A stretch of DNA of 64,000 nt. Source: Paenibacillus sp. SYP-B3998. GTDB lineage: Bacteria; Bacillota; Bacilli; Paenibacillales; NBRC-103111. The DNA lies in assembly GCF_010820665.1 (NCBI RefSeq), contig NZ_JAAIKC010000005.1, forward strand, positions 124,001-188,000. Direction: 5' to 3'. The notes beneath the pieces are model-generated. The model was not told the DNA's origin. It made no database searches and saw nothing but the letters and a program-made list of their open reading frames with translations. The position numbers and the translations under genes were made by a program. Below, piece after piece: positions 52,204 through 60,947 of the stretch (the stretch's first letter is position 1; the number at the start of each line of letters is the position of its first letter).

Positions 52204-53697
52204 ATGGGACAGCTTGGTCTACGCGGTAGGCTTGCGTTACGTGTTTCACCATTTCTGATGATGTTAGGATTACTGCTGCTTGGGGCAGCGCTATCCTTGG
52301 CGTTTGCACAACGCGCATCAGCGCACGGTTATTTAGAGGCGCCGACAAGCCGGACAGTTCTATGCCAGCAGGGGCAAAATACGGGCTGCGGCCCGATCCA
52401 ATACGAACCTCAAAGTGTGGAGGGGAAAGGTTCCTTCCCTGAATCCGGTCCAGTTGACGGTCAAATAACGGGCGCTGATAAATATCCTGATCTCTATGAG
52501 CAAACGTCGGATCGTTGGAAGAAAGTGACGCTGAAAGGCGGCAAGCAATCCTTCACCTGGCATTTGACTGCACAGCACAGTACGAAAGAATGGAAGTACT
52601 ACATAACGAAGAAAGACTGGGATCCCAATAAACCGTTAACTCGAAGCGAATTGGAACTCGTTTGCTCATTTAATGACGGTGGGGCGAAGCCAGCAGCTAC
52701 AGTCACCCATGAATGTAATCTGCCGACAGACCGCAGTGGATATCAACTCCTCCTAGGCGTATGGGAAATAGCGGATACTGGCAACGCCTTCTATCAGGTC
52801 ATTGACGTGAATCTGGTGAATGACGGAACGGGAGGACCTGTGGTAGAGATTCCAACAACGCCTACCCAGCTAAAGTCTACAGCTCAGACGGATACAAGCA
52901 TTAATTTAAGCTGGTTAGCCTCCATGGCGCCGAGTGGGATCAAGCATTACGAAGTTTACCGGGATGGCAAAAATGTAGGCATAGCGACTCAACCGTCCTA
53001 TGAGGATAAAGGTCTAAAGCCTTCCACCTCGTATACCTATCTCGTTGTATCTATTTGTGGAACTGGCGGACATTCGGCACCGAGTCAGTCGGTGACGGTT
53101 AGCACGAAAGCGTCAACCACTCCTCCCATGCCTGTTGATACTCAAGCGCCTACAGTTCCTTACAATGTACAGTCTGGCAGTCAAACGGATGCTAGCGTTG
53201 CACTGGCTTGGAGCGCCTCCACGGACAACGTGGGCGTTGTGAAGTACGACGTATATCGTAATGGCGGACTTGTGGGGACTGTTACGCAGCCATCGTATAC
53301 GGACACTGGGCTTGCGGCTAATACGCCATACAGCTACTCGATCGTTGCTCTAGACGCAGCTGGTAACCAATCAGCGCGCAGCAGCGAACTCAAAGTGACT
53401 ACAAAGCCTAAGAGTTCGCCAACAACGGACTGGGATACTTCTAAGGTATACCTAGAGGGTAACCGTGTAACTTATAAGGGGTTGGAGTATGCGGCCAAAT
53501 GGTGGACGCAGGGCGAGCAACCGGATAGCTCCGATGTTTGGAAGTTGGTTAGTGCCGATGTCGTGCAGGCATGGAGCTCAAGTAGAGTTTATGTTGGACA
53601 AGCCAAAGTCAGCTACGAAGGAAAAATCTACCTAGCCAAATGGTGGACGAAAGGTGAAGTGCCTGGGAAATCCGATGTCTGGACGTTAGCGAAATAA
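52204..53697 (+). CDS. Lytic polysaccharide monooxygenase (AA10) with FnIII and chitin-binding modules
   Basis: The 497-residue secreted protein is predicted to be cut after ASA so that His41 (HGYLEAP) becomes the N-terminal copper ligand; the second histidine-brace ligand is probably in HLTAQHSTKEW (about 120-130). The AA10 domain (41-215) is followed by two FnIII domains (about 220-305 and 318-402) and two CBM5/12 modules (about 411-450 and 457-497; YAAKWWTQGEQP and YLAKWWTKGEVP). The protein oxidatively cleaves chitin or related polysaccharides. ATG 52204 is 9 bases from GAGAGG; ATG 52195 is too close. It is followed by terminator copy B. Confidence 0.95.
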   Translation: MGQLGLRGRLALRVSPFLMMLGLLLLGAALSLAFAQRASAHGYLEAPTSRTVLCQQGQNTGCGPIQYEPQSVEGKGSFPESGPVDGQITGADKYPDLYEQTSDRWKKVTLKGGKQSFTWHLTAQHSTKEWKYYITKKDWDPNKPLTRSELELVCSFNDGGAKPAATVTHECNLPTDRSGYQLLLGVWEIADTGNAFYQVIDVNLVNDGTGGPVVEIPTTPTQLKSTAQTDTSINLSWLASMAPSGIKHYEVYRDGKNVGIATQPSYEDKGLKPSTSYTYLVVSICGTGGHSAPSQSVTVSTKASTTPPMPVDTQAPTVPYNVQSGSQTDASVALAWSASTDNVGVVKYDVYRNGGLVGTVTQPSYTDTGLAANTPYSYSIVALDAAGNQSARSSELKVTTKPKSSPTTDWDTSKVYLEGNRVTYKGLEYAAKWWTQGEQPDSSDVWKLVSADVVQAWSSSRVYVGQAKVSYEGKIYLAKWWTKGEVPGKSDVWTLAK

Positions 53698-53728
53698 GTT
53701 AATTAAAACTTGGATTTTCCTGAAAAGT

Positions 53729-53772
53729 AACGCCCCCATCCCCACTTACACGGTGGTTTTGGGGGCGTTTTT
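53729..53772. terminator. Terminator, copy B of a repeated intergenic element
   Basis: AACGCCCCC pairs with GGGGGCGTT, followed by T5. The surrounding 62 bases (53729-53790) are nearly the same as those at 41927-41988. Confidence 0.75.
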
Positions 53773-53879
53773 GCACGTTATTTGTGACTCTCTCATTCGC
53801 TGATCCCCTTCTGGGATCGCCTCTTTTTTATCTTTTCATATCGTGGTTTTAAGACGAATTCTATTTCTACTTTTCTTCG

Positions 53880-54245
53880 CTAGTTATCATCAAAGCTGGT
53901 TCGTCCGATCTTCCCTTTGTCCTTTTGAAAATAAATATGCACGAAGTACTCAATAATGCCGAATACTATGGCGATAATCGCCAAATTCGTAAAGGTGAAG
54001 GACCAGTGGAAAAAGAATTTTTCCAACATCCAGAAGTAAGCAAAGGCCAGAACTACATCTACTAGCGTTGCGACCCCGTTGCCAGTAAGTCTTAAGAGCA
54101 GTTGATCAATTGCAATGTAAGAGACTATGGAAAAAGCATACGAACCAAAGAGAGCTTCAATAAGAGTTGCTTGCGTAACATACATCAAGAGAGGAACTAT
54201 AAAAACGCCATTTAGCAGCATCTTCACAAAGAACTTCCCAAGCAT
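53880..54245 (-). CDS. DUF2512 (YndM-like) membrane protein
   Basis: The 121-residue protein has four hydrophobic segments and the DUF2512 pattern (YAFSIVSYIAIDQLLLRLTGN and VVLAFAYFWMLEKFFF). ATG 54245 has AAGGTG 6 bases upstream; a GTG at 54254 would add three residues. YndM relatives are found in Bacillus spore formers; the function is unknown. Confidence 0.82.
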   Translation of the reverse strand: MLGKFFVKMLLNGVFIVPLLMYVTQATLIEALFGSYAFSIVSYIAIDQLLLRLTGNGVATLVDVVLAFAYFWMLEKFFFHWSFTFTNLAIIAIVFGIIEYFVHIYFQKDKGKIGRTSFDDN

Positions 54246-54765
54246 TCCCTTCACCTTCTTTCATCATTTAGAATGTGCACGGGCTTCTTCTTTAATATGA
54301 CCTCATTGCACTTAGAATATGCTAATCATTGAGCCGCAGGAACTCAGCAGGGACAGCAGACTGAATGGAGCATAGCTACCACCGGATTGTGTCCAAGATA
54401 AGAAGCTATCAACTTATATATTAAAATAAATTTTCGCTGCTTAAATATTTTGAAGGAAAACATGATGATGGAGCGTCTAAGAGATCAGTGCCATCTGAGG
54501 GCGTGCCCTCCAGATTTAAATTGCGAGTAATTACACGGAAGATGCACTAACCGTCTCCAATGAGAATCCACTGAGAACTCCCTGGAAATGTAATTTATAA
54601 AAATTACTTATATTGCATTTTACAAATGAAAGAATCCCCCTTATGATGATGAGGTCGTGGTCTCGATCTCAGAAGTAATGGATACCTTTTCATTAGGGAG
54701 CGCGTAGTACACCAAGATGGAAACAAATAAGGTCCGATTTAAGTCGGAGAGGGAGTTTTATAAGA
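54246..54765. other. Long intergenic region upstream of des
   Basis: The 520 bases contain no convincing gene. GTAATT-TATAAA-AATTAC (54590-54607) is an inverted repeat in AT-rich DNA, and the last 100 bases form an untranslated leader of des. A cold- or fluidity-responsive promoter may lie here, but no DesR-type site could be recognised. Confidence 0.35.
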
Positions 54766-55797
54766 ATGAGTTATGAAGATAAGGGTGGGTGGCGTTCAGA
54801 TATCGCTCCTTACGAAAGACCACATCTTAAGCACAGTGTGTGGCAGATCATTAATACGCTCGTGCCGTTTTTCCTACTCTGGTATTTCGCCTATCTGAGT
54901 CTATCGGTTTCATTCTTGCTTACTCTTGTCTTTGATATCGTCGCAGCTGGATTTCTTATTCGAACGTTTATCATCTTTCATGATTGCTGTCATAAATCTT
55001 TTTTCAAAAATAAGCTCGCTAACGATGTACTAGGTACAATTACAGGTATTCTAACCTGTGTTCCTTATCACCAATGGCGTCATACGCATACCATTCATCA
55101 CGCATCGAGCGGGAACTTGGATCGAAGAGGCGTTGGCGATATCTGGACGCTTACGGTAGATGAATATATTGCTTTATCTTGGATGAAAAGATTAGTTTAT
55201 CGCCTGTATCGGAGTCCTTTTGTGATGTTCATCATCGGACCGATTTACATTTTCTTGATTGATTATCGCTTTAACCGCAAGCGTGCGGGAATGAAAGAAC
55301 GCATTAACACGTACGTAACGAATTTAGGTATTTTTGGCGGAGCTGCCTTGTTGTGCTGGGCAATTGGTTGGCAGTCGTTTCTATTGGTACAAGGCCCTAT
55401 GTTTTTCCTTTCAGGGGCAGCTGGAATCTGGCTTTTTTATGTACAACACCAGTTCGAGGAATCCTATTATGAAAATGACGAGGAATGGGATTATGTGAAG
55501 GCTGCTATGCACGGAAGCTCCTTCTACAATCTGCCGAAGTTCCTTCACTGGATTACAGGCAATATCGGTTTCCATCATATTCACCATTTGAGCCCGAGAG
55601 TGCCGAATTACTATTTGGAAAAGGCTCATAATAAAAATGAGGTTTTGCGGAATGTACAAACGATAACCTTACGTACAAGTCTGGAATCTCTTAAATTCCA
55701 CATGTGGAATGAGGAAACGAAGAAGTTTATCGGCTTCAAGGATTTGAAGCGATTCGTAGTGAAGAAGCGAGCAGCGGCTGTGAAAACAGAATCTTAA
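54766..55797 (+). CDS. des: Membrane fatty acid desaturase
   Basis: The 343-residue protein follows Bacillus subtilis Des (acyl-lipid delta-5 desaturase) closely along its length. The three histidine boxes are HDCCH (72-76), HTHTIHH (106-112) and HHIHH (about 275-280), which hold the di-iron centre; membrane segments lie at about 31-71 and 185-225. It inserts a double bond in membrane lipid acyl chains, usually after a temperature drop. In B. subtilis DesKR controls it; no desK or desR gene is adjacent here. A GAGAGGGAG site precedes the ATG. Confidence 0.92.
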   Translation: MSYEDKGGWRSDIAPYERPHLKHSVWQIINTLVPFFLLWYFAYLSLSVSFLLTLVFDIVAAGFLIRTFIIFHDCCHKSFFKNKLANDVLGTITGILTCVPYHQWRHTHTIHHASSGNLDRRGVGDIWTLTVDEYIALSWMKRLVYRLYRSPFVMFIIGPIYIFLIDYRFNRKRAGMKERINTYVTNLGIFGGAALLCWAIGWQSFLLVQGPMFFLSGAAGIWLFYVQHQFEESYYENDEEWDYVKAAMHGSSFYNLPKFLHWITGNIGFHHIHHLSPRVPNYYLEKAHNKNEVLRNVQTITLRTSLESLKFHMWNEETKKFIGFKDLKRFVVKKRAAAVKTES

Positions 55798-55800
55798 ACT

Positions 55801-55843
55801 AAAAAGCTGTCCTCAAAGTAGTTACTTTGAGCGACAGCTTTTT
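55801..55843. terminator. Bidirectional terminator after des
   Basis: AAAAAGCTGTC pairs with CGACAGCTTTTT around a second stem CTCAAAGTA/TACTTTGAG. It separates des from the convergent spore lipoprotein gene. Confidence 0.85.
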
Positions 55844-55869
55844 GTTGGTTTTGTGCTTTCTGAATAAGC

Positions 55870-56364
55870 CTAGTGCGCGTTCGGGAAAATTCGTTTTACG
55901 GTTTCGCTGAATTCTGCGAAGAAACCGGATACGGGCTTACCTTGGCGAACATCATTAACATACGTACTGATGCGGCCGAAAAAATCAGGATTTGTTGATA
56001 CATAAACATTTTGAATATTGGGATCTGTCGCTCTTACTTGCTTAGCGATTTGATCCTCCACGTCACGTGAGAGCCCGGTTCCTTGATGAAGCACAGCGGC
56101 TACGTAGGCATTGCGATTGGTGACAAGCACATTAGCTTGTTGGACTTGATTTAATTTCAAAATGTTAGCTGCAGCTTGTTGGGCAATTTGGATCTTATTG
56201 TCGGTCTGTGCAGTCTGTGCGGTCTGCTGAGGAATCGTTCTATTCTGCATCGTGGTGCTTTGCTGTTGAATCTTGTTGTTATCTCGGGTGCAGCCTGTGA
56301 ATAACAGTGTTGAAGCAAGTGCTGCTGCAAGAACAATTTGAGTAGCGTAGGGATGCTGTTTCAT
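55870..56364 (-). CDS. YhcN/YlaJ-family sporulation lipoprotein
   Basis: The 164-residue protein has a lipoprotein signal with lipobox LLFTGC (Cys near residue 25), a Gln/Thr-rich tether and the YhcN/YlaJ domain (about 60-160; AANILKLNQVQQANVLVTNRNAYVAAVL and VRATDPNIQNVYVSTNPDFFGRI). In Bacillus such proteins are made in the forespore and localise to the inner spore membrane. AAAGGAGAAA precedes the ATG. Confidence 0.9.
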   Translation of the reverse strand: MKQHPYATQIVLAAALASTLLFTGCTRDNNKIQQQSTTMQNRTIPQQTAQTAQTDNKIQIAQQAAANILKLNQVQQANVLVTNRNAYVAAVLHQGTGLSRDVEDQIAKQVRATDPNIQNVYVSTNPDFFGRISTYVNDVRQGKPVSGFFAEFSETVKRIFPNAH

Positions 56365-56458
56365 AGGGTTTCTCCTTTAGAAAGTGGATTTTGTCAACTT
56401 ATTATGCGAACTTTAGTGAAAAATATGTGAAGCGTGCGTTTTGTTTTCTGGAAACAGG

Positions 56459-56500
56459 AAAAAAGCATGAAGCCATGAATAACTCCATGGTTTCATGCTT
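56459..56500 (-). terminator. Terminator of the Cys-rich protein gene
   Basis: On the minus strand AAGCATGAAACCATG pairs with CATGGCTTCATGCTT and ends in T6. It overlaps the stop codon region at 56493. Confidence 0.75.
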
Positions 56501-57041
56501 TATATGGTTTTAAGCAGTCTTTAAGGACTTTAAATTGTTTAAAGTCCTTCATATGTACGTTTATTCTTTTTAGGGCATAACGCCGCGGTCCCTTATCCTC
56601 GCATTGCGAAAGCTTTTCCATACACGTAAATAATTTATCGTTGAACGGACGGATATGTATAAGCTTAAGATGTAAGAGTTCTTGAAGATCGCTAGCAAAA
56701 GCATGGCTGACTTCACTTATAGAAGGGATTTCCATCCACTCGTTAATAGATACAGTGTCTGGGGTGAAATCCTGCCTGAAATCTTGGCCTGGAACCTGCT
56801 TCCAGAAGCTTTTCCACGTGTCAAGAAGGTCCATTTCCAAAAGTACATATTGTTGAAAGCCGCAAAGCCATGACGTACAGCTTGTGTTGCGCAATTGACA
56901 TCCAACTCGATCTAATAAAAAGTCACAGCTGTTGCAACAAGATCCGCCGTTCGGTATGCATACCTTACAAATCGCTTCTGTTCCAACTCCTTGTAAAAAT
57001 GCAAGTCCATGCTCAATGACCTGTTGTTTACTGACAACCAT
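56493..57041 (-). CDS. Cysteine-rich protein, possible metal-cluster binding
   Basis: The 182-residue protein has eight cysteines in its first 60 residues (25, 28, 35, 36, 39, 48, 55, 60: CKVC, CCNSC), a pattern close to YkgJ-type zinc/iron-chelating proteins. The rest is helical and unassigned. ATG 57041 is 8 bases from AAGGA. It is the last gene of a group of minus-strand genes. I do not know its function. Confidence 0.7.
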   Translation of the reverse strand: MVVSKQQVIEHGLAFLQGVGTEAICKVCIPNGGSCCNSCDFLLDRVGCQLRNTSCTSWLCGFQQYVLLEMDLLDTWKSFWKQVPGQDFRQDFTPDTVSINEWMEIPSISEVSHAFASDLQELLHLKLIHIRPFNDKLFTCMEKLSQCEDKGPRRYALKRINVHMKDFKQFKVLKDCLKPYKA

Positions 57042-57265
57042 GCATCTCATCCTTCATATGTAATTGCGTCGAGAACTGCTGTAGGACGAAAGTATCGGAG
57101 TCGTCGGATTTCACTCGTGATGGTATTCGATATTGTTTGCGTTGTGAATCCATGTTATATGTCCTTTTGTTGATTGTAATAGTGTTCGCTGCCCATGCAA
57201 CCTGTATTCTACTAAGGAGCTTGTCGTCTTGGCTGTAGGAACTCAGGAAAGAATTGGACCTGCCC

Positions 57266-57691
57266 TTATCCTTCCATACGGATGGCCATGTAAAAGATGA
57301 AGCATAGCCACAGGCAAAGGGGCGTGAACAATAAGTAATCATAGGTAGCAAAGCGCGATGCCCGCATTCTTTTAAAAAGACCAATGTATTTAAAATCACC
57401 GATAGCTCGAAACCCGAAGACGATGACACAAACCCAACATCCCCATCTGACAACCTGTTCAGGATGAAAGGAAGCGAGCAGCCCGCCTTGGATCATAAGC
57501 AGAAAAGCGGCAACGAATAAAAGAAAGGCAATAAGGAATGTACCTAGTATGCTTGGAGTAAATAGGGGCTTTTGCGATTCACCTGTAGGGATAGCAGCCG
57601 CCCCTCCCCATTTGCCGCCACATGCCCAATAGATATGCAGCCCTCCGATGCCTACCAATAGTAGAGCCGATAATCCAATTAAAACGACCAT
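57266..57691 (-). CDS. DUF3995 membrane protein
   Basis: The 141-residue protein has four hydrophobic segments and the DUF3995 pattern (ALLLVGIGGLHIYWACGGKWG at the N-terminus, FRAIGDFKYIGLFKR in the third quarter). CGGAGGGAG precedes the ATG. A frame of equal length at 57028-57453 is its shadow. The function is unknown. Confidence 0.87.
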   Translation of the reverse strand: MVVLIGLSALLLVGIGGLHIYWACGGKWGGAAAIPTGESQKPLFTPSILGTFLIAFLLFVAAFLLMIQGGLLASFHPEQVVRWGCWVCVIVFGFRAIGDFKYIGLFKRMRASRFATYDYLLFTPLCLWLCFIFYMAIRMEG

Positions 57692-57755
57692 TACTTTGCA
57701 TCTCCCTCCGAATGAATGCCTTCTCGTGCGATCTCAAGCTAGAGCTTGAAAACCG

Positions 57756-58145
57756 CTAAATGGCATAGATAGAGTGAATATTTCCGTCAGGATCAGCGAA
57801 AAATGCGGTTCTATGACCCCAGTGCATGGTGGTAGGCCCTTTGATCGGAGTCGCTCCAGCTTCTACGATTTCCTCATAGGCTTTATCCACATCTGCATGC
57901 GAATCTAATGGAAAAGACAATTCAAAGCATTGTCCGCGTTTGGGCTCTCTAAAGCTAGGATGTTGATCGGTTATTTCAGCGAGGATGGAACGCGCGCAAA
58001 TGGAAAACCTGACGCCTTCATTTCGAAGCTCGGCATAACCCTCCATCTGACTTTCCACATGGAACCCAAGAATATTTTCATAAAAGGTCATCATTTTATC
58101 GACATCGTCTGTCAAAATTGTTATTACGGCTAATACGGTTTTCAT
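57756..58145 (-). CDS. VOC-family (glyoxalase/bleomycin resistance) protein
   Basis: The 129-residue single-module VOC protein has two beta-alpha-beta-beta-beta units: VDKMMTFYENILGFHVE (about 14-30) and the C-terminal HRTAFFADPDGNIHSI (about 111-126). Family members bind metals and small ligands; the substrate here is unknown. AAGGAGATGAATAG precedes the ATG. It lies 24 bases behind the TetR gene in the same direction, so it is likely co-transcribed. Confidence 0.88.
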   Translation of the reverse strand: MKTVLAVITILTDDVDKMMTFYENILGFHVESQMEGYAELRNEGVRFSICARSILAEITDQHPSFREPKRGQCFELSFPLDSHADVDKAYEEIVEAGATPIKGPTTMHWGHRTAFFADPDGNIHSIYAI

Positions 58146-58169
58146 TTCTATTCATCTCCTTTTTTATTT

Positions 58170-58709
58170 TCAGTGCTGCTGAGAGATCAGGTTAATAAAT
58201 TCATCAGCCAAATGGACGGATATTAACGCCGGATTCCTACTCTTTCGGTCTATCCAGCCTAGGAATGTAAAGTAACATAGTTCGGCTCTGACAACAGAAT
58301 CTACAGGAGAGAACCCCATTTCGTAAAATAGCTTGCTGAGGTAATCTACTCGTTCCTGTTCAATCCGCATCATTCGCTCAGCGATAAGTTCATCTTGATT
58401 TGCCCACGCGACAATGGCGGCTTGCAAGCGGGTCGTTTCTGAAAAACTATGGTGCACTAATTGGCGAAGCCGTTCCTTTGGGGAAAGCTCATCTTCGTCC
58501 ATTTGGCGAATAATATCTTGCGTTAAATGCTTCTCCCAGTAAGCAAGTATAGCCTCAAGAAAATCGGCCCGATCCTTGAAGTAGTGGTAGAAGCTTCCCT
58601 TACTGATTCGTAATTGTCGGGCCACGGCTTCGACTTTAACAGAGGCAATGCCAGTTTGGGACATCATCTCTAATCCTGCGCGTATCCAATCATCGGCTGT
58701 TTGTAACAA
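58170..58709 (-). CDS. TetR-family repressor, paralogue of the one at 27523
   Basis: The 179-residue protein has the TetR HTH (ARQLRISKGSFYHYFKDRADFL) and matches the regulator at 27523 along its whole length. I chose the TTG start at 58709: it gives exactly the same length and alignment as the paralogue (DDWIRAGLE at position 6 in both) and lies 7 bases after GGGGTG, whereas the ATG at 58715 overlaps the ribosome site. The operator upstream is the same as at the paralogue. Confidence 0.9.
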   Translation of the reverse strand: MLQTADDWIRAGLEMMSQTGIASVKVEAVARQLRISKGSFYHYFKDRADFLEAILAYWEKHLTQDIIRQMDEDELSPKERLRQLVHHSFSETTRLQAAIVAWANQDELIAERMMRIEQERVDYLSKLFYEMGFSPVDSVVRAELCYFTFLGWIDRKSRNPALISVHLADEFINLISQQH

Positions 58710-58724
58710 AATCATTCACCCCAA

Positions 58725-58745
58725 AACATACGTTATCGTATAGTT
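58725..58745. promoter_or_regulatory. TetR operator (copy 3)
   Basis: AACATACG-TTAT-CGTATAGTT shares the complete left half and the first five bases of the right half with the operators at 27484 and 28103. Confidence 0.65.
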
Positions 58746-58928
58746 TGAATTATACTATTTACTAGCGTTAAGTCAATGGCCTAGATGAGCTAAAGAAACG
58801 AGTAGACTGTAACTTTCTACCTAAAAAAAACACAAGTTGGTGAAAAGGCAATCCATTGTTGGGAACGCTTCGTACAGGTACGATGTAGCTATAACATCGA
58901 AGATAGATCAAGTGAGGGGGCCATGAGG

Positions 58929-59891
58929 ATGGCGGTCAACGCACAAGCGGTGAAGCGGGCAAATCGGCCTGCGCAAACGAGTAAAGGCAGAAGCTTTCTG
59001 CGAACGCTTTGGAAGTTCAAAGCCTTATATCTGATTTCACTGCCAGGGATTTTGTATTTTATTATTTTCAAATATGTACCGCTGCTCGGCTCGGTGATCG
59101 CTTTTCAGGATTACAACATTTTCGATGGCTTTACGGGTAGTAAATGGATTGGCTTGGACAACTTTACCCGTATGTTTGCGCATTACGATTTTCTTAAGAT
59201 TTTGAATAACACGCTGTTAATTGGCTTGTACGATCTATTCCTGGCATTCCCGGCGCCTATTGTACTAGCGCTTCTCTTGAATGAATTACGCATCGTATTG
59301 TACAAGCGAGTGCTGCAAACGGTCGTGTACATGCCTCACTTTCTATCGTGGGTCATCGTGAGCGGTATCGCGATCGGTATCTTGTCTCCATCTACAGGAG
59401 CGGTGAACCACTTCCTCGCTTGGCTCGGGTTCGAGCCCATCTATTTCTTAGGGGAAGAATCATGGATCCGCACGGTGCTTATTTCCTCAGGGATTTGGCG
59501 GGATTCTGGGTATGGTACGATTATTTACTTGGCCGCCTTGGCGGGAATTAATCCGGATTTATATGAGGCTTCGGAAGTAGATGGCGCCAGCCGCTGGCGG
59601 CAAACAATCTCCATTACGCTTCCTTCGCTGCTGCCGACCATTATGATTTTGTTCCTGCTGCACATTGGGAAGTTCCTCGATTTCGGCTTTGAACGTGTTT
59701 ACGTGTTCTTGAATCCGCTTAATAAAGAGCATGGTGAAATTCTAGATACGTATATTTATACGGCAGGCTTACTCGGTCAGCAATTTAGCTATACAACGGC
59801 CATTGGGCTCTTTAAGTCGGTAGTCGGCCTTGCCCTTATTGTCATTGGTAATTTCTTGAGTAAGAAAACGACGGGTGAAAGCTTGTACTAG
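58929..59891 (+). CDS. ABC transporter permease, LplB type
   Basis: The 320-residue membrane protein has six hydrophobic segments and the EAA-like loop EASEVDGASRWRQTISITLP (about 215-234). It is of the LplB/YtcP class that imports oligosaccharides in Paenibacillus. ATG 58929 is 8 bases from GAGGGGG; ATG 58923 is closer. It starts a divergent operon with a second permease, a binding protein and a two-component pair. Confidence 0.92.
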   Translation: MAVNAQAVKRANRPAQTSKGRSFLRTLWKFKALYLISLPGILYFIIFKYVPLLGSVIAFQDYNIFDGFTGSKWIGLDNFTRMFAHYDFLKILNNTLLIGLYDLFLAFPAPIVLALLLNELRIVLYKRVLQTVVYMPHFLSWVIVSGIAIGILSPSTGAVNHFLAWLGFEPIYFLGEESWIRTVLISSGIWRDSGYGTIIYLAALAGINPDLYEASEVDGASRWRQTISITLPSLLPTIMILFLLHIGKFLDFGFERVYVFLNPLNKEHGEILDTYIYTAGLLGQQFSYTTAIGLFKSVVGLALIVIGNFLSKKTTGESLY

Positions 59892-59908
59892 ACGGAGGTG
59901 AACGCTTT

Positions 59909-60790
59909 ATGAATCGCAAGCCGACAGCCGGTTGGCAAGTTTTTAACATCTTCAATATGCTCTTCTTGACACTCTTATCGTTAGCGATGCTCCTGCCGTT
60001 CTTGAACGTGCTGGCCCAATCGTTTTCCGCTTCGGAAGCGATTGTGAACGGGAAGGTTTTCTTCCTGCCTGTCGAATTCACGGCGATTAACTATCAATAT
60101 GTATTCAGCGATGCGGCAATCTGGCGCTCGTTCGGCATCACGGTGTATATTACGGTGGTAGGCACATTCATTAATCTGATTGCTACAGCTTCACTCGCTT
60201 ATCCCGTTTCCAGACCTGAATATGTCGGTCGTAACGTGATTGTACTTATGGTATTAATCACGATGGTGTTCAGTGCGCCGTTGATTCCTAACTTTATTTT
60301 GATGAAAAACCTGCATCTGACCAACTCCCTGTGGGCGCTGCTCATTCCTGGCGCTATCAGTGCCTTTAACTTCTTCGTCATGCGGTCGTTCTTTATGCAA
60401 ATTCCAAGCGAGTTGATCGACTCAGGTCGTATCGACGGGTGTTCGGAGCTCAGAATGATCTGGAATATCGTGCTTCCACTGTCCAAGCCAGTGATGGCTT
60501 CCCTCGGAATTTTCTACGCAGTAAACCATTGGAACACGTACCAGAGTGCCTTATATTATATCAACAAGCCTGCCTTGTGGCCGCTTCAGGTGAAGCTCCG
60601 GCAGTTGATTGTATCGGAAGATATCAGTATTGATCCGAATTCATCGCAATTTAGCGGGCTTGCCCATATGGATCCGGAAGGTATCAAGATGGCGACAATT
60701 ATACTCGCGACGATCCCGATTATTGTCATTTATCCATTCCTGCAGCGTCATTTCGTTAAGGGGATGATGGTTGGTTCGGTCAAATCCTAA
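59909..60790 (+). CDS. ABC transporter permease, YtcP/LplC type
   Basis: The 293-residue membrane protein has six hydrophobic segments. Its ATPase-docking loop reads LIDSGRIDGCSELRMIWNIVLP, with DSG in place of EAA, a variation common in this class. ACGGAGGTGAA precedes the ATG. The ATPase is not encoded here. Confidence 0.92.
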   Translation: MNRKPTAGWQVFNIFNMLFLTLLSLAMLLPFLNVLAQSFSASEAIVNGKVFFLPVEFTAINYQYVFSDAAIWRSFGITVYITVVGTFINLIATASLAYPVSRPEYVGRNVIVLMVLITMVFSAPLIPNFILMKNLHLTNSLWALLIPGAISAFNFFVMRSFFMQIPSELIDSGRIDGCSELRMIWNIVLPLSKPVMASLGIFYAVNHWNTYQSALYYINKPALWPLQVKLRQLIVSEDISIDPNSSQFSGLAHMDPEGIKMATIILATIPIIVIYPFLQRHFVKGMMVGSVKS

Positions 60791-60906
60791 CCATCCAACG
60801 TAGGTTTGCATGAAAACACGAGATCTAATACGATTCTAAAAAAAAGACAATAGAAACCAAAGTCATTCCATAGCCGCATGGGAAAACCGCTCTTACAATG
60901 AGGTAA

Positions 60907-60920
60907 TGAAAGCGCTATTA
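60907..60920. promoter_or_regulatory. cre site before the binding-protein gene
   Basis: TGAAAGCGCTATTA matches 13 of 14 positions of the cre consensus TGWAARCGYTWWCW and lies 28 bases before the ATG at 60948. CcpA could reduce transcription of the binding protein in rich carbon. Confidence 0.6.
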
Positions 60921-60947
60921 TCCTAGTGATACGAAAAGAGGGGTACG

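Noticed and set aside
57028..57453. A 141-codon minus-strand frame overlapping the DUF3995 gene
   Set aside because: It overlaps DUF3995 by 188 bases in another frame, has no ribosome site and no family features; the DUF3995 frame is well supported.
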